This document shows positions 14,136-26,057 of a DNA stretch of 64,000 nucleotides, in pieces; position 1 is the first letter of the stretch; every line of letters starts with the position of its first letter. The translations under genes were made by a program, and so were the position numbers. The stretch comes from Megalobrama amblycephala (taxonomy: Eukaryota > Chordata > Actinopteri > Cypriniformes > Xenocyprididae), in contig NC_063051.1 of NCBI RefSeq assembly GCF_018812025.1, forward strand, positions 5,581,896 to 5,645,895, written 5' to 3'. The notes beneath the pieces were generated by a model, which was given only the letters and a program-made list of their open reading frames with translations, did not search any database and was not told the origin of the DNA.

Positions 14136-14190
14136 ATGAAGTTGCTATGGAAACTGCTGGTTCTGCAGTCATTCCTGGGGTGCCTTACAG
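14136..14190 (+). CDS. contactin coding exon 1: signal peptide
   Basis: Encodes the start and signal peptide of a contactin, a GPI-anchored neuronal adhesion protein of the Ig superfamily. The ATG at 14136 has A at -3. It opens MKLLWKLLVLQSFLGCLT, a basic N-terminus followed by a hydrophobic core, which is a textbook signal peptide and resembles the leaders of CNTN3, CNTN4 and CNTN6. The exon ends CTTACAG followed by donor GTAAAAG at 14191, in phase 1. The dangling G joins GC of the exon at 40485 to make glycine, so the spliced frame is exact. It is too short to stand out as an ORF and was found by reading splice signals. The following intron is about 26.3 kb, in keeping with the very long 5' introns of this family. 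Confidence 0.85.
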
Positions 14191-14854
14191 GTAAAAGTAT
14201 CTTATTAAGAACTTTTGATGCATGCATGGCAGCTCCTCTTTGTGAACTCTGGTTTCGTATTCCTGTGTATATAGGGCAGGGGACTGGCTGAAAAGACGTC
14301 ACGGAAATTGCAACCAACTCATATGCAATTTACATTAGTGGATAATAGGCCTGATCATTAAAAAGAGAAAGTTACAAAGAAAAGAACTGTGCAGCTTAGT
14401 TAACAGGTGAGCAATTGTTAAAGTCAATAACAGGATCCAGCGGACAGATACAAGAGGAAGGGCTCTCGGCTGTTTGCTTGATAGATTTGAATATAAATTA
14501 GGTGATCGGCTTGCAAGATAGGATACTAAGATGAAAAATATTAATTTGAATCTACTGATGGCTAAGAATGTGAGATTTAATCAAGAGGAGGAAGAAATCC
14601 TAATCTTTATTATTTGGCAGACTGATATAATTTATAGCAGTCTGAAATTAAATTCTTGGGGACGCTACTGACCCAGAGGTGCTCTGTACTGCACAATTGA
14701 AAATGATTTGTTACAAAAAGCCAATTACTGAGTGTTACTTTGTGAAAAACAGAGCTAAAGAAGTGATAGTGAGCTCTTGTCTTCATCACAGTGGTTCATT
14801 AACACTGATTTGATTGATTGACTGACTGATTGATTTATAGCCTTGTGTTTTACA

Positions 14855-15010
14855 TGGTTGTGCATCTTCAAGCAACACCGCGATGCTTTGTTTCGGGTGA
14901 ACGAGTGATTCAATGGCACATTCATTCCTCAATGAATCATCCGTTTGAACGAATTGAATGAATGAATGCCTCAATGACTTACTTATTTAGACAATTACCA
15001 CCACCTACTG
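14855..15010. repeat. GAATCATTC-type interspersed repeat
   Basis: Runs of AATGAATCATCCGTTTGAACG and GAATGAATGAATG followed by CACCACCTACTGGCA. The same features appear inverted at 29885..30060 (GGCCAGTAGGTGGTG, TCATTTGAATCATTCACCC). They are two copies of one family in opposite orientation. Confidence 0.55.
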
Positions 15011-15042
15011 GCAGTTTTAGTCTCTTATTTATGGCTTGTTTT

Positions 15043-15505
15043 CACTGAGCGGTATAGTACAGTATAGTACAATTCGGGACGATAAACCTGTGGCGTATCC
15101 CGGAAAGTAGCAATCGACGTCACTTGATAGGCGTCACTTTCCTTTTGCACCCTTTCTTCACCAATGATACCCAGGGAGGTCTGCACCTCCTGGGTCGATC
15201 ATGGTACATTGCTGCGTACTGACATTGTGTTGCAACTGTGTTGTGCAACTGTATATTTAAAAAATGGCGCCTCTTGTGTTGTCATTCCCCTTGCAGCATG
15301 AGCAAGTGACAATTCTCTGTCAACCAATCAATGTTCTGCAGCGAGTCTAGCTCCACCCTTTAGGTACCAGACTACTGTACCCTAACGGAAGGGTCCCAAA
15401 AAAGTAGTATGGTGCGGTTCGGTATTTTGGTACCATTCACAACTTCTGACAATCGAAAACGGAAATAATTGCGTATCGTACTGTACTGTACCATACCGCT
15501 CGGTG
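15043..15505. mobile_element. hAT-type MITE with CACTGAGCGGTATAGTAC ends
   Basis: CACTGAGCGGTATAGTAC at 15043 is mirrored by GTACTGTACCATACCGCTCGGTG ending at 15505. There are further inner repeats of GTATAGTAC and TACTGTAC. About 460 bp without transposase. No clear 8-bp target duplication was seen. Confidence 0.7.
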
Positions 15506-15524
15506 GATTTCATAAAAAAAAACA

Positions 15525-16234
15525 TTAAAGGGATAGTTCACCCAAAAATGAAAAATTGATGTTCATCTGCTTAACCCCAGCGCATCCAAGATGTAGGTGA
15601 CTTTGTTTCTTCAGTAGAACACAAATGATGATTTTTAACTCCAACCGTTGCCGTCTGTCAGTCAAATAAGGGGAGTGAATGGGAATTCGAACAATAAGAG
15701 TCCAAAAAACATGCACAGACAAATCCAAATTAAACCCTATGGCTCGTGATGACACATTAATGTCCTAAGACATGAAACGATCGGTTTGTGTGAGAAACCG
15801 AACAGTATTTATATCATTTTTTACCTCTAATACACCACCATGTCCATATGTGTTCAGCACTCGCTTAGTGAGGTCTGATCGCGCTCTGACAACGGCAGTG
15901 ATGTCTAGCACTCATTGAAGTATATGCGCTAAAAAATGATATAAATACTGTTCGGTTTCTCGCACAAACCGATCGTTTCATGTCTTAGGACATCAATGTG
16001 TCGTCACGAGCCACAGGGTTTAATTTGGATTTGTCTATGCAAGTTTTTTCGACTCTTATTGTTCGAGTTCCCATTCACTCCCGTTATTTGACTGACAGAC
16101 GGCAACGGTTGGAGACAAATCATCAAATCATCATTTGTGTTCTACTGAAGAAACAAAGTCACCTACATCTTGGATGCGCTGGGGGTAAGCAGATAAACAT
16201 CAAATTTTCATTTTTGGGTGAACTATCCCTTTAA
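15525..16234. mobile_element. long foldback MITE (about 300-bp inverted arms)
   Basis: TTAA at 15525 and 16231 bound a 710-bp element that is almost entirely inverted repeat. The left arm is 15525..15823, the loop about 106 bp, and the right arm 15930..16234. Both ends carry AGGGATAGTTCACCCAAAAA. The arms are so alike that their outward readings give near-identical 76- and 78-residue translations; those are not genes. Confidence 0.85.
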
Positions 16235-16239
16235 AGGTA

Positions 16240-16300
16240 TAGTTCACCCAAAAATGAAAATTCTGTCATGATTTTCTCACCCCATGGCCGTTGAAGCCTA
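16240..16300. mobile_element. fragment of the TAGTTCACCC MITE
   Basis: TAGTTCACCCAAAAATG followed by ATTCTGTCATGATTTTCTC begins only 6 bp after the preceding element ends. Only the left end remains. Confidence 0.75.
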
Positions 16301-17382
16301 AAAATTTGTGTAATAAATTCTATGTTGAATCAAATAAAATATTTTTTTTTTCTAAAGCTACTTATTGTAAAGTCTATTTCAAAATCTTGTAATTAAGATT
16401 TTAGTTTAAATTATTGCCATAATGTGTATTTTTCGCTTCATCTTCATTATCATTCAAAAACATCAACAATGATTTTCATTCACTTTTTTGTTACCGAGAT
16501 TAACACTTATGTTTTGTGAGGTGGATGACTTGAGGTAAATACTAGGGATATTGTTCCCTTATGACTTTTTAGTCAACAACAAGTAGTTAAAGACCTATAA
16601 AATTCATACCGTGCAACGCCATTGAAGTCAATGATCCTTCCCACTCACAGTCTTAAAAGAGAAAATTAGGGCTCTTGGGGAAGTAAAACTCACCCCCCTC
16701 ATCTACAGTATCTCTAAAGTCTTTGTTGTTAATTAATGTACAAGGAGGGGAAATGGCAATATGCATGTATTCAAAACTCATATCGTGAATTTATTTCATA
16801 TTTCATTAAGGAACAATTAAGGTGGCTATTATCTCCATTCATACTTTCTTTTACCTGAGGGCTCTTGTACATCAATCATAATCTGATTACGCGGTTCCAT
16901 TTCTCATACTTAACACTGTCTGTGTGAAATTAGCACTATTTACCTTCTTTGAAGCATTTAATCAAATGGTACTTTACGAGATGATTTACTGCTAATCATT
17001 TACCGTAGTTTACATTTAGGGAATGTAAAAAAAAAGATTTGAGCTGTTTCTCTTTCCCTATAGTTTTGGTATTGCAAATGGGGTAGCCAAATTCCATCAC
17101 AAAATATTTTATTTTATTTTATGCTAAACTCGCTCATGAAGTTGGTTGAGAGAATGTACTCAAAGAGTGGTGACTTTGATGAAGCTGAAATGTAAAATAA
17201 TTATGATCAGATTCACATGTTACTCTAAAATGTGGAAAAGGGTGAAACAGAGCGAGTTAGGTGTGTCTTTTAAATCCGTAGCATAGACTGTATGCATATG
17301 TATGACAGCATTGAAAATGCAGTTGCAAGTAACTTTTCAGCTGCTGAAAGGAGCAGAATAAATTCCATAAAATTATCTGAAC

Positions 17383-17576
17383 TTCACCTTTAATGTTGTC
17401 AAAATGTGCAGTGTATTTGAAGACAGAAGTTCCCTTTCACCTCATGTCTTTCCAAACCAGACTTCTTTTCTTCCACATTGGCCGCTCTTTTGCATGCAAT
17501 TACAATGAATGTGAAAGACATGAGGTTGAGTAAATAGTGACAGAGTCTTCATTTATGGGTGAACTGTTCCTTTAAT
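17383..17576. mobile_element. TAGTTCACCC-family MITE copy
   Basis: The left end is diverged (AACTTCACCTTTAATG). An inner inverted pair, CACCTCATGTCTTTCCA versus GAAAGACATGAGGTTGAG, is visible. The right end is ATGGGTGAACTGTTCCTTTAA. Confidence 0.7.
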
Positions 17577-17927
17577 CTGTTCAGTTACATTATCTCGCAA
17601 CACATGCTTGAATCAGAAAAGACACTGTGTTTGGTGGTACTTGACTTTCTTGCACTGAGGGATCTTTGTTCTTCCCTTGTATTTTCAGTTAGTGGTGGGT
17701 GGCACTGGTTGTTGTAGTGTTGTACTCCCTTTTAATGCTGAACTGACAGGAAAGGTCGTGCAACCTGCCGAACAGCATAGGCGAGGAAGGTTTGCCCCTG
17801 AAAAGACGAGGCTTGGCAGGGCGACTGCTCAGAATGCTGAGAGGGGACCGCAATGATCTCCATCCCCTGCTAGGCATCTTCCTTTGTTCTCTCACAGCAC
17901 TGCGTAGTGACAGGGGCGAGCTGTCTG

Positions 17928-17928
<1 letters not shown>

Positions 17929-17970
<42 letters not shown>
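17929..17970. repeat. (CA)n microsatellite
   Basis: About 21 CA units. ORFs reading Cys-Val or His-Thr repeats here are artefacts. Confidence 0.97.
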
Positions 17971-17973
<3 letters not shown>

Positions 17974-18187
17974 CACTCCACCCTGATTACCTACCCAGTT
18001 AGCATGTGATTACCTTACCATCACACACACTTCAACCAAACACAAGCTGCATTCTAATTCCCTGTCTGTTTGTCTTGTTCTCATTGACTCAGGCCGGGCT
18101 CATTATTTTAGATTTGAGTTTCTTCAACACACTTTCATGATTCAAAGAACACTTCAAGCAACATGATTTCCCTTTTTGTCAGAGGAT

Positions 18188-18405
18188 ATGACTCAAAAAT
18201 GAAAATTCGCCATCATCTGTCTGCTCACCCTTATGTTGTTCCAAACCTGTATGACTTTCTTTTTTTGTCTAAACAATGAAGGTTGAATAGGGACCAATGT
18301 TGTTCAAAGAAATCTTAAAAATATCTTCTTTTGTGTTCTGCAGAGGAAAGAAAGTCATACAGATTTGGAATAATGAGTAAATAATGATAGAATTTAAATT
18401 TTTAG
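18188..18405. mobile_element. TAGTTCACCC-family MITE copy, diverged
   Basis: Contains CAAAAATGAAAATTCGCCATC, GTTGTTCCAAACCTGTATG, then the inverted GAAAGTCATACAGATTTGGAA and GAGTAAATAATGATAG. The terminal TAGTTCACCC motif is largely lost. Confidence 0.65.
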
Positions 18406-19140
18406 TACATTCAAAAAATGAGTTTTGCCTCTTGTTCAGTTTAATTTATTAAAATGAGCTAAAGTAACACAATTTTTGAACATTTTGCCACAACTTAATT
18501 TCATTGTGATCAATTGACCTAATATATTTAAAACTGAAATGGAGTGAATTTCAAGGAGGGACGGCGTTCCAGTTCGAACCGGTTAAATTTTCTTGGGAAA
18601 TAAAAAGGATTCCTAGCCTACAAAAGTGATCCGAGTTCTACACAAAATTGTTACGCAATAAAAAACAATATATTGCTAACAATAGAAATCCAGCTAAATT
18701 GTGTTGACCAAAAATAAACTGATTTAATTAAACTGAGTGTAAAAACTTTCTTCAGTTAAATTAAGCAAGGGTAATAAATTCATTTTTTGAGTGTATAATG
18801 GTAATTTTATATGAGGGTATCAGTATATATCTGTTTATTTTTGCCTACAATTAAATAGAAAACTATGCTAACAGGCTGATATCTAGCTAGATAGCTAGTT
18901 AGCTTACTAGCTAGCTAACAAAAGGACAATCAAACATTTTATATTTAGTTCAAGTTTTTTAAAATATTACAACATTTTCCATGTTTTATAGTGGTTGTAC
19001 CGAATGACTTGATGTTTCGGGACATGCGTATGAGCAAATGAAAACATGAATATTTCAAATAGTTAAAAGAGAGTTAGTTACTTTGCTTCACAACCACGTG
19101 GTCCTTTGCAGGTGTCGGAATGATGTCACATCCTGTCACA

Positions 19141-19741
19141 CATAGGCGCCGATTTATGTTTCTGCCGGTGGGTGTCCAGTGCCCAGCCCACGCACATATG
19201 GATGTCCATATTATATTACAGAGAAATCCGCAAACAGTATTCGCGTTCCCTAATGGTCTCGTGGTAAGATTTTTGTTAATAGAGTCAGAGGTCCAGTCGT
19301 GCTCTAATTATCAGTGGTTCGAATCTGCCTTCATTATGTTTTTTTTCCTCATAAAGTTCAAAGAAGTTCATCAATGTTTGTAAATCAAGAGCAGGGACGT
19401 GTTTGTGCTCAATTAACGTCAACTGGATGTTTTATTTGCATTATATCCGTGCAGCAAGATGACAATTTCGACCCAAAGGCACATTCTTTTCACGAGTGTT
19501 GTCGCGAGTCTCTCGCTGATATCATGCAAGGAGAGTTTGAGTTTGAGCACGTGCATGTATAGAGCAGAGCCATTTGTGCTCGCGCATCACTTGGATGCGC
19601 TCTCAACGTTAGCCATTATAATATCGCAATAGAAACGGCCTTAAAAAAATTATAAAAAAGGGTGAAAATCGTGTCTGAAAGCTCCATTCGATTTTTTATT
19701 GATAAAAATCAATGGAGAATGTCTCGTATTCAGCACCTATG
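19141..19741. mobile_element. hAT-like element with perfect 8-bp target duplication
   Basis: The ends are CATAGGCGCCGA and TTCAGCACCTATG. The flanks CTGTCACA at 19133..19140 and again at 19742..19749 are a perfect 8-bp duplication, the hAT hallmark. The 601-bp interior has no transposase. It does carry a tRNA-like patch at about 19250..19330, with CTCGTGGTAAGA and GTGGTTCGAATC resembling A and B boxes. Confidence 0.8.
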
Positions 19742-19885
19742 CTGTCACATGATATTGACAGCATGACTTGATCCAAAGTGGTCCATTTATATTGGTTACT
19801 CCAAATGACATACTTTGGATTATATCTTTTTTTTTATTATTATTAAGGCCTTTGGACAAAAAAAATGACTCGTCACGTCATTGAC

Positions 19886-19888
<3 letters not shown>

Positions 19889-19953
<65 letters not shown>
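19889..19953. repeat. (TA)n microsatellite
   Basis: About 32 TA units. Confidence 0.97.
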
Positions 19954-19957
<4 letters not shown>

Positions 19958-20731
19958 TTTGATTCTTTCTTTTATTAATTGGAATTTTTTTATCGGAAAA
20001 AATCGTATCAATAAATGAGAAGTCTAACATCAGTGCAATAACATCTTCACATGATGCAACACCTGAGTTAAAAAAAATCAAAAGAATAAAACTAATATAA
20101 AATGAATCTTGACCTGACATGTATTCTACTCTGTATTCCCACATTACTTTTTCATCACTCATCAGTATAAACAGTACAGCAAAATCGGCAGAGTTTGACA
20201 CATTTCTACCATCATCCTGCATAGCCTTAATTCTCCTATTCTGTGCCATTTGATTTATCCACCTGAGACACTATGTGAAAAGACACAAAGTGACATTGTA
20301 GCATTCCACTGAGGTAAATCAAAACAGAAAATGATGCAATGAAAGGAAATTGGAGACAGCGTAGGTGAATGTAGCTAACTCGTGATTTGGTTTAACATTT
20401 GAACTGGTGAGCTGAACTTAACAGGCCTGAGTTGTTTGTTTCTAGCTGTCAGTGCCTTAGTTGAAGCTTGTGTGTGTGTGGAAGTTCAATGCTTGAGCCT
20501 TATAAACAAACCACTTGACATTTTCCCTTACCAGCTGAGCTGTTTAATTTGCCCACCTTTTTCATCTTTGATTACAAATTTCTTCCAGTCAGTGAAGTGC
20601 TCTTTACCATCAGCTGCTAATAAGAAGCAGGATTTTTGCAAACAAAAAGGATTCAATTCCACAAAGCCATTTTGTTTCAATTCTGAAAAAAATATATTGT
20701 ACTTGGAACTAAATTTAAATTATTTAATAAA

Positions 20732-20800
20732 AGTATAGTTCACCCAAAATTGAAAGTTCTTTCATCATTTACTCACCCTCATGTCGTTCCAAACCTGTAG
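20732..20800. mobile_element. left-end fragment of the TAGTTCACCC MITE
   Basis: TATAGTTCACCCAAAATTG, then CATTTACTCACCCTCATG and TCGTTCCAAACCTGTAGG, ending in a T-run. The rest is missing. Confidence 0.75.
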
Positions 20801-22955
20801 GGGTTTTTTTTTTTTTTTTTTGCTTTATTTCCAAGGTTCACAAATTAAATTGGCAAAAAATTAACATAAAAGAAGTTCAACATTCAGCTTGTGCACTATA
20901 TTCCAATTCTTCTGAAACTTTGTGAGAAGCAGACTAAATTTAAATTTGTTTATCCATTGAAAACTTGCCCTCTGCATCTCTCAAATGTCATTCACTCATA
21001 CATGCCTGCTCAAACTCATCAGTATATTAAGTTAAATTATTGTTTTAATTTACTGTGAGGCTATCGTAAAATCCTTTCCCCTTATTTTCTGTTTTTTTTT
21101 TTTCTGCTGAGCGTTTGACAAGCTGTCAGTAGATGTTTGCTTCAATTGTAGGCATAAAATACTAGAGCTACATCTTATTTTCTGATTAATTTGGGTCTTA
21201 GATCCTTTCAATATAGCAATTAGCTCAGAAACAGCCTTTGTTCCAATGCTTTTATTTTGTATGTCTGGTTATAGACCACTCACAGGTGAAAAGGCAGACA
21301 GCGGGACCCAGAAACCCGTCATTTGGTGACCAAGTTATTCAGGCTTGTAAAGGCGAGGCCCAGTGGGGATTCTGTAAACAGCATTTTCGCAAAACAATTT
21401 TTGCCTTCCGTGAGGTGTTATGTTCTAAGAAGCACTGTCTCTCCGACCTACCGCTGGCATGGCGCATACAAATGCTGATAGAACACCAAATGACTCGCCT
21501 CCACGACTCTGTGTATTGAAAAACTATGCAATCACATTGTGGGATCTTTTTCTTCAAAGCTGTTGTGTGCGGTTGTAGAGCATGCATATATCTCGAGTGT
21601 TTGTCTTTCTACTAGCAAGACAGTAGTGTAGTCATTGAGCTCTGTATCATATGTTATCACATTTCACACCACATATTCCACACGCCTCTGTGCTTGTGAA
21701 TATGAATTGGTAATATGAATCTTAATTGGTTTGCGTGTGTGTGGATGGGTATGCGTGTATCTGGGTGAATGCGTGCGTGTGCAACCTGACTCTATACCAG
21801 GTGGAATAGATGTTTGGTTTTCATGAGTGGTGAGGATTTGTAGCTTATCCACTGTCCTCATTAGTATCATAGACAATGGCACTCTTATTATATTGCGTAG
21901 TACAGACCAGAATTCCAATTTTATGCTCAAATCTAATGTTGTGAGGTTGTGGACATGACCTTTTAAATGTGGCCCATATTAGATACGGGTCTGAACAAGC
22001 AACAGTGTGACCAGCATGCATAAAGCGCCCCTACCATGGCATGTTCATCATAACATCATCCACGAATACAATCATTTAATATTTTGTATCATGTAATGTT
22101 TTGTTTCAGGGTGATCCAACAATTCATTTTGTTTTTAGTTCAATTTCGTTTTTTCAATTTCAATATACTTCAATCAAAAATAACAGTAAAAACTTGCCAG
22201 AGAAAATCATCCTGTGCAATTATGATGTCAAGGTTAAAGTCAAAATAAATTCCAACCTGACTATGCACACCGAAGTCACATTGCAAAATGTCAGATACAT
22301 AACCGTTTTATTTCCACATATGAACATGGTCCAAATCAGATTAAAAACGTCATTATATTTGTCATATGTGAGGGGGTAAAAAATCAGATTTGGTCCACAT
22401 TTAGTGGCGGTGTAAACATAGCCTTTTTATGAACATTGTCTAACATTTGTGAATCACACGTTTTGATAAATTGACTTCACATGGAATGATGAAACTATGA
22501 GTAACAACTGTACTGACATCAGTAATTTGTTCTAGTGACTGTGACACTTTAGGTTTTTATGCATCAGAGGTTTGATTGCCCGTGTCCAGATTAGTGGGTT
22601 GAGTCCACATGATGCTTTATATATTCAATAAGCTTTATTGATCTTTAAAGATAGACAATGAGAGTTGCGTGAGAACGTATAAATCCTGTTTCTAATTGAT
22701 GTGAGAGTAATTTGAGGTGCCGTAGCTTTGTCAAGTGAGCCTTAAACCACATGTTGGTTGGTTAGAGGTCTTGTTTGCTTTCATGTGATTTATTGATTTA
22801 GTTAGTTTCAGTGCTGTCTTAAAAACAGTTTAGCTTCCTTTTCAAGCTACTTTTTCTAGCTGTGTAGCTCGACAAACACTACATTTCTCTTTTTATGTCA
22901 CATTGTTTGTGCATGAACTGAGGCAAAAATCTGAAATATTCTCCTAAATGTTACA

Positions 22956-23386
22956 TTAAAGCAGAACTAAATAACTTTTTTTACCTTCATAGATAGTTTT
23001 CTAAGTCCTTACGATGGTTAATTGACTTGTAGTGGTGTGTTTGAGGCGAGCACTAACCCCTTCTGGCACGTCTACGCCAGAATACAGCACTTGCAAGTTG
23101 AGCTGCACCGACCCGAAACAATCTCGCCTCATGTTCATGTTCACGCGAGAGTGACAAAATGCTTTACGGTAATTCAAAAACAATGTATATATTATGACTT
23201 TATAAGACAATTTCGAAAATTACCAACCTCCATCGAGATTTCTTGTACTGTATTTGCAAAACTACTGCGCTGGTGAGCGTTGTAGTCGTTGTAGTCCAGA
23301 GCTGCGCTTGGAGTATTTACAACAGTGTGATTCACTGAAGGAACCTGTAGGGGGAGCTTTGCAAATCTTACTGAGTTCCGCTTTAA
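22956..23386. mobile_element. TTAA-flanked MITE, AGCAGAACT / AGTTCCGCT ends
   Basis: TTAA at 22956..22959 followed by AGCAGAACTAAATAA. The right end is TTACTGAGTTCCGCT and then TTAA at 23383..23386. Just inside the right end is CCTGTAGGGGGAGC. A 431-bp non-coding element of Kolobok/piggyBac-like target choice. Confidence 0.75.
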
Positions 23387-23473
23387 TTAAAAGTTACAAT
23401 AAAAAGAGTTAAATCATTGTTTTTGAACTAGATAAATGGTGTTAAATATAATACATACATATACATGTACACA

Positions 23474-23600
23474 CTAAAAAATGCTGGGTCAAAACAACCC
23501 AAGTTGGGTTGAAAATGGACAAACCCAGCAATTGGTTTGTTTTAACCCGGCAAATGGGTTAAATGTTTGCCCAACTTGCTGGGTAGTTTTATTTAATTCA
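23474..23600. repeat. CTGGGTCAAAACAACCCAAG repeat
   Basis: Dense short inverted motifs: CTGGGTCAAAACAACCC, AAGTTGGGTTG, AACCCAGCAATTGG, AACCCGGCAAATGGGTT, CCAACTTGCTGGGT. It resembles a common zebrafish-type MITE end. At about 23780..23858 a second repeat ends GCACCTTTAA before a long T-run. Confidence 0.6.
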
Positions 23601-23851
23601 ACTGTTGTTTAAAAATTACTGTATTGCTTGCTTAAAATGAACCCAACGTATGTTGGAAATATACGTTCAGCTCCCACAATACTTGGACCTGCTCTGCTTC
23701 ATACTACAGTAACGTTAATAATTGCATCCATGAGCATGATTTCTTCTCGAGTCCTATCCCGTTTAAACTTGGCGTCATTAAGCTACGCCTTTGTTTTGAA
23801 TAGGCCTCTAGCGATGTCTAGTGGACAGAAAATATTATATATTGCACCTTT

Positions 23852-23882
<31 letters not shown>

Positions 23883-25613
23883 GTATAAGTAAACCACACA
23901 ATGACAAAACCAAGTAAATTTCAGGTTATTTTTCATCATTAATTTAATCTACAAATCATTTTGCACTTTGGAAGTGGGCTGTGCGTAGGATAAGCAAATG
24001 GATTGTCCACTCACCGAAATGATTAGACAGAGAAAGAGTAAGATAGTAATAATGAGAGAGAAAGGAAGGAGAGGGTGAACCAAATCAAAGGTGTCAGCAT
24101 GGCATGACAATTCTATGCAAATAAATCCCAACATTTGGCCCCATGCAAATCCCTTGTCACCCCTGAAACAAATTGAAGTCATCAAACAGATTCCTGTGCC
24201 AAGCTCCTCTGTAGTGAAAATATGCTTGTCACTCATCCAAAAGTCCCAGCTCATGTCTTTATATTTCCTGTGATTTCTTATTGTGGGTCTCTGTCATATT
24301 TTGAAGGCAAGTTTACACAGCTGTCTGTTGTGAGAGTTTGGGATGTGGGATCTGTGTGGTTTTGTTTGCTGATTTGCTTTATGTATTTGTTGCTATTTCT
24401 TTGAGCCTGTGGCTGGGAGACACTACTTTCATGCAGATCAGAGGGCCACTTTCTCCAGACAAGTTTCTGTGTCTCATGGGAGGGCCAATAGACTTTGCCT
24501 CGGGCAAGTGTTGCTCACAGGCAGAGACCTGAAACTTCGAAAAGATATCCCGACAGAGGAGAGGAAGGGGTTGTATATGAAAAAGAGGGCAAAGAAGAGC
24601 ACTTTGTCATCCACTTGGAAGACAGGATGTTTGTTCTTTCTGGTATCCCAGCCTTAAAAACACTTTGAAAGAGGAGATGTGTACTTCGCCAGAGCCAGTG
24701 CAGTAGACTAAGATAACTTCATGAAGAAAAGGACAGCACTGGAAAAGTTAAGTTACAGTAGTACTGAGATCAGACCTAAACTAACATGTTTGCAGAAAAG
24801 AGCGATAATAGTAATGTTCAAGTTCAGATCTTTACAAAATATGTTCAATTTTGCATATAGAAAATAAAGCCCATTTTTGCATTATTTGTGAAATTAATTT
24901 CCATTTTACGAGTTTGTCTGCCCATCCAGTCTTAATAGTTAAATGAACTTGGCTTGCTGTCCTCGAAGGAGGCTCGAACCCGAGGCTTGGCTGGAGCTCC
25001 GAGCTCAACCCCCCTATAACAGTGCTACGTAGGGGGAGAATGAGAGAAATAGAGGAGATGGGGAGGTTGTGGAATGCCAGAAGAATTGTCGCTGGAACAG
25101 CGCAATGACTGCTGTGCTTATATACGCTTGTAATGATGATTGACAGGAGTTAATGATAAGGCTTCTCCCGAACCTACTTTTGGAACTTCATTACAATTAT
25201 ATTTTCCAACAAAATTCTAATCACCGTAATATATACAATCATTTTATTTTGTAATTCTTATAATTCTCAGTGGTCATTTTCATTATATTCTCAATAATTT
25301 CATACAGTAACTTTATCAGTCCAAAATATTTATTTTTTTAGGTTTCTTGCCATGGTTTTCATTGTCATTGCTGGAGTTCTCGTTTGTTTCTTTGCTTTCT
25401 GATTAGTTCTCACCTGTTCCCTTTTCTGTTGATTTATCACTCTCAGTGTATTTAAACCCTCTGTTCCTTCAGTTTGTTGTTTTGTGTTAACGTTACATTG
25501 GATTGTGTAGTGTTAATGTTCTTAGTGTTTATTAATAGTCTGTTTCTCTCGTTCATTCTGTATCTCACATCTCTTGGTGGATATTCACTACATGCTACCC
25601 TGACCACGTAGTG

Positions 25614-26057
25614 TAGTGTTGTCAAAAGTACCGACCGCGATACCAAGTCGGAACTATACTTTTAAAAATGTGACGCTGTTGAGCAGATTCGTAAACACCT
25701 CTTATTGGCCACTGTGTTCACACGCTCATCAGATATGTCTGTGATTGGCTACAGTGATCAATGCATGGGAGCGTTTGAAATCACACAGAAGTGTGTGAAT
25801 TTGAAAGCATTTTGAAAGCTTCTATCAGCGGACCGGTATCTGTGTAAGAGCTCGGTGAAGAGCATCATTGATGTCTGTTTACGACATGTTTTTGAAGTGT
25901 TGATCATTGTAGCCAATCACAGACATATCTGATGAGTGTGTGAACACAGTAGCCAATCAAAGGCGTTTACGAATCTGCACAGCAGCGCTCAACAGCGTCA
26001 TATTTTTAAAATTTCAGTACCGACTTGGTGTTGTGGTCAGTACTTTTGACAACACTA
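25614..26057. mobile_element. hAT-type foldback MITE with 8-bp target duplication
   Basis: The left end is TAGTGTTGTCAAAAGTACCG and the right end is its inverse, GTACTTTTGACAACACTA. The flanks ACGTAGTG (25606..25613) and ATGTAGTG (26058..26065) are 8-bp duplications with one mismatch. Subterminal arms also pair, for example CAGATATGTCTGTGATTGGC with GCCAATCACAGACATATCTG. 444 bp, no transposase. Confidence 0.85.

Noticed and set aside
15525..16234. Two near-identical small proteins (76 and 78 residues) facing away from each other
   Set aside because: They are the two arms of a foldback MITE, including its terminal repeat.
24955..25035. Possible - strand tRNA with GGTTCGAGCC
   Set aside because: The B-box match is present but I cannot form a cloverleaf with paired acceptor ends.
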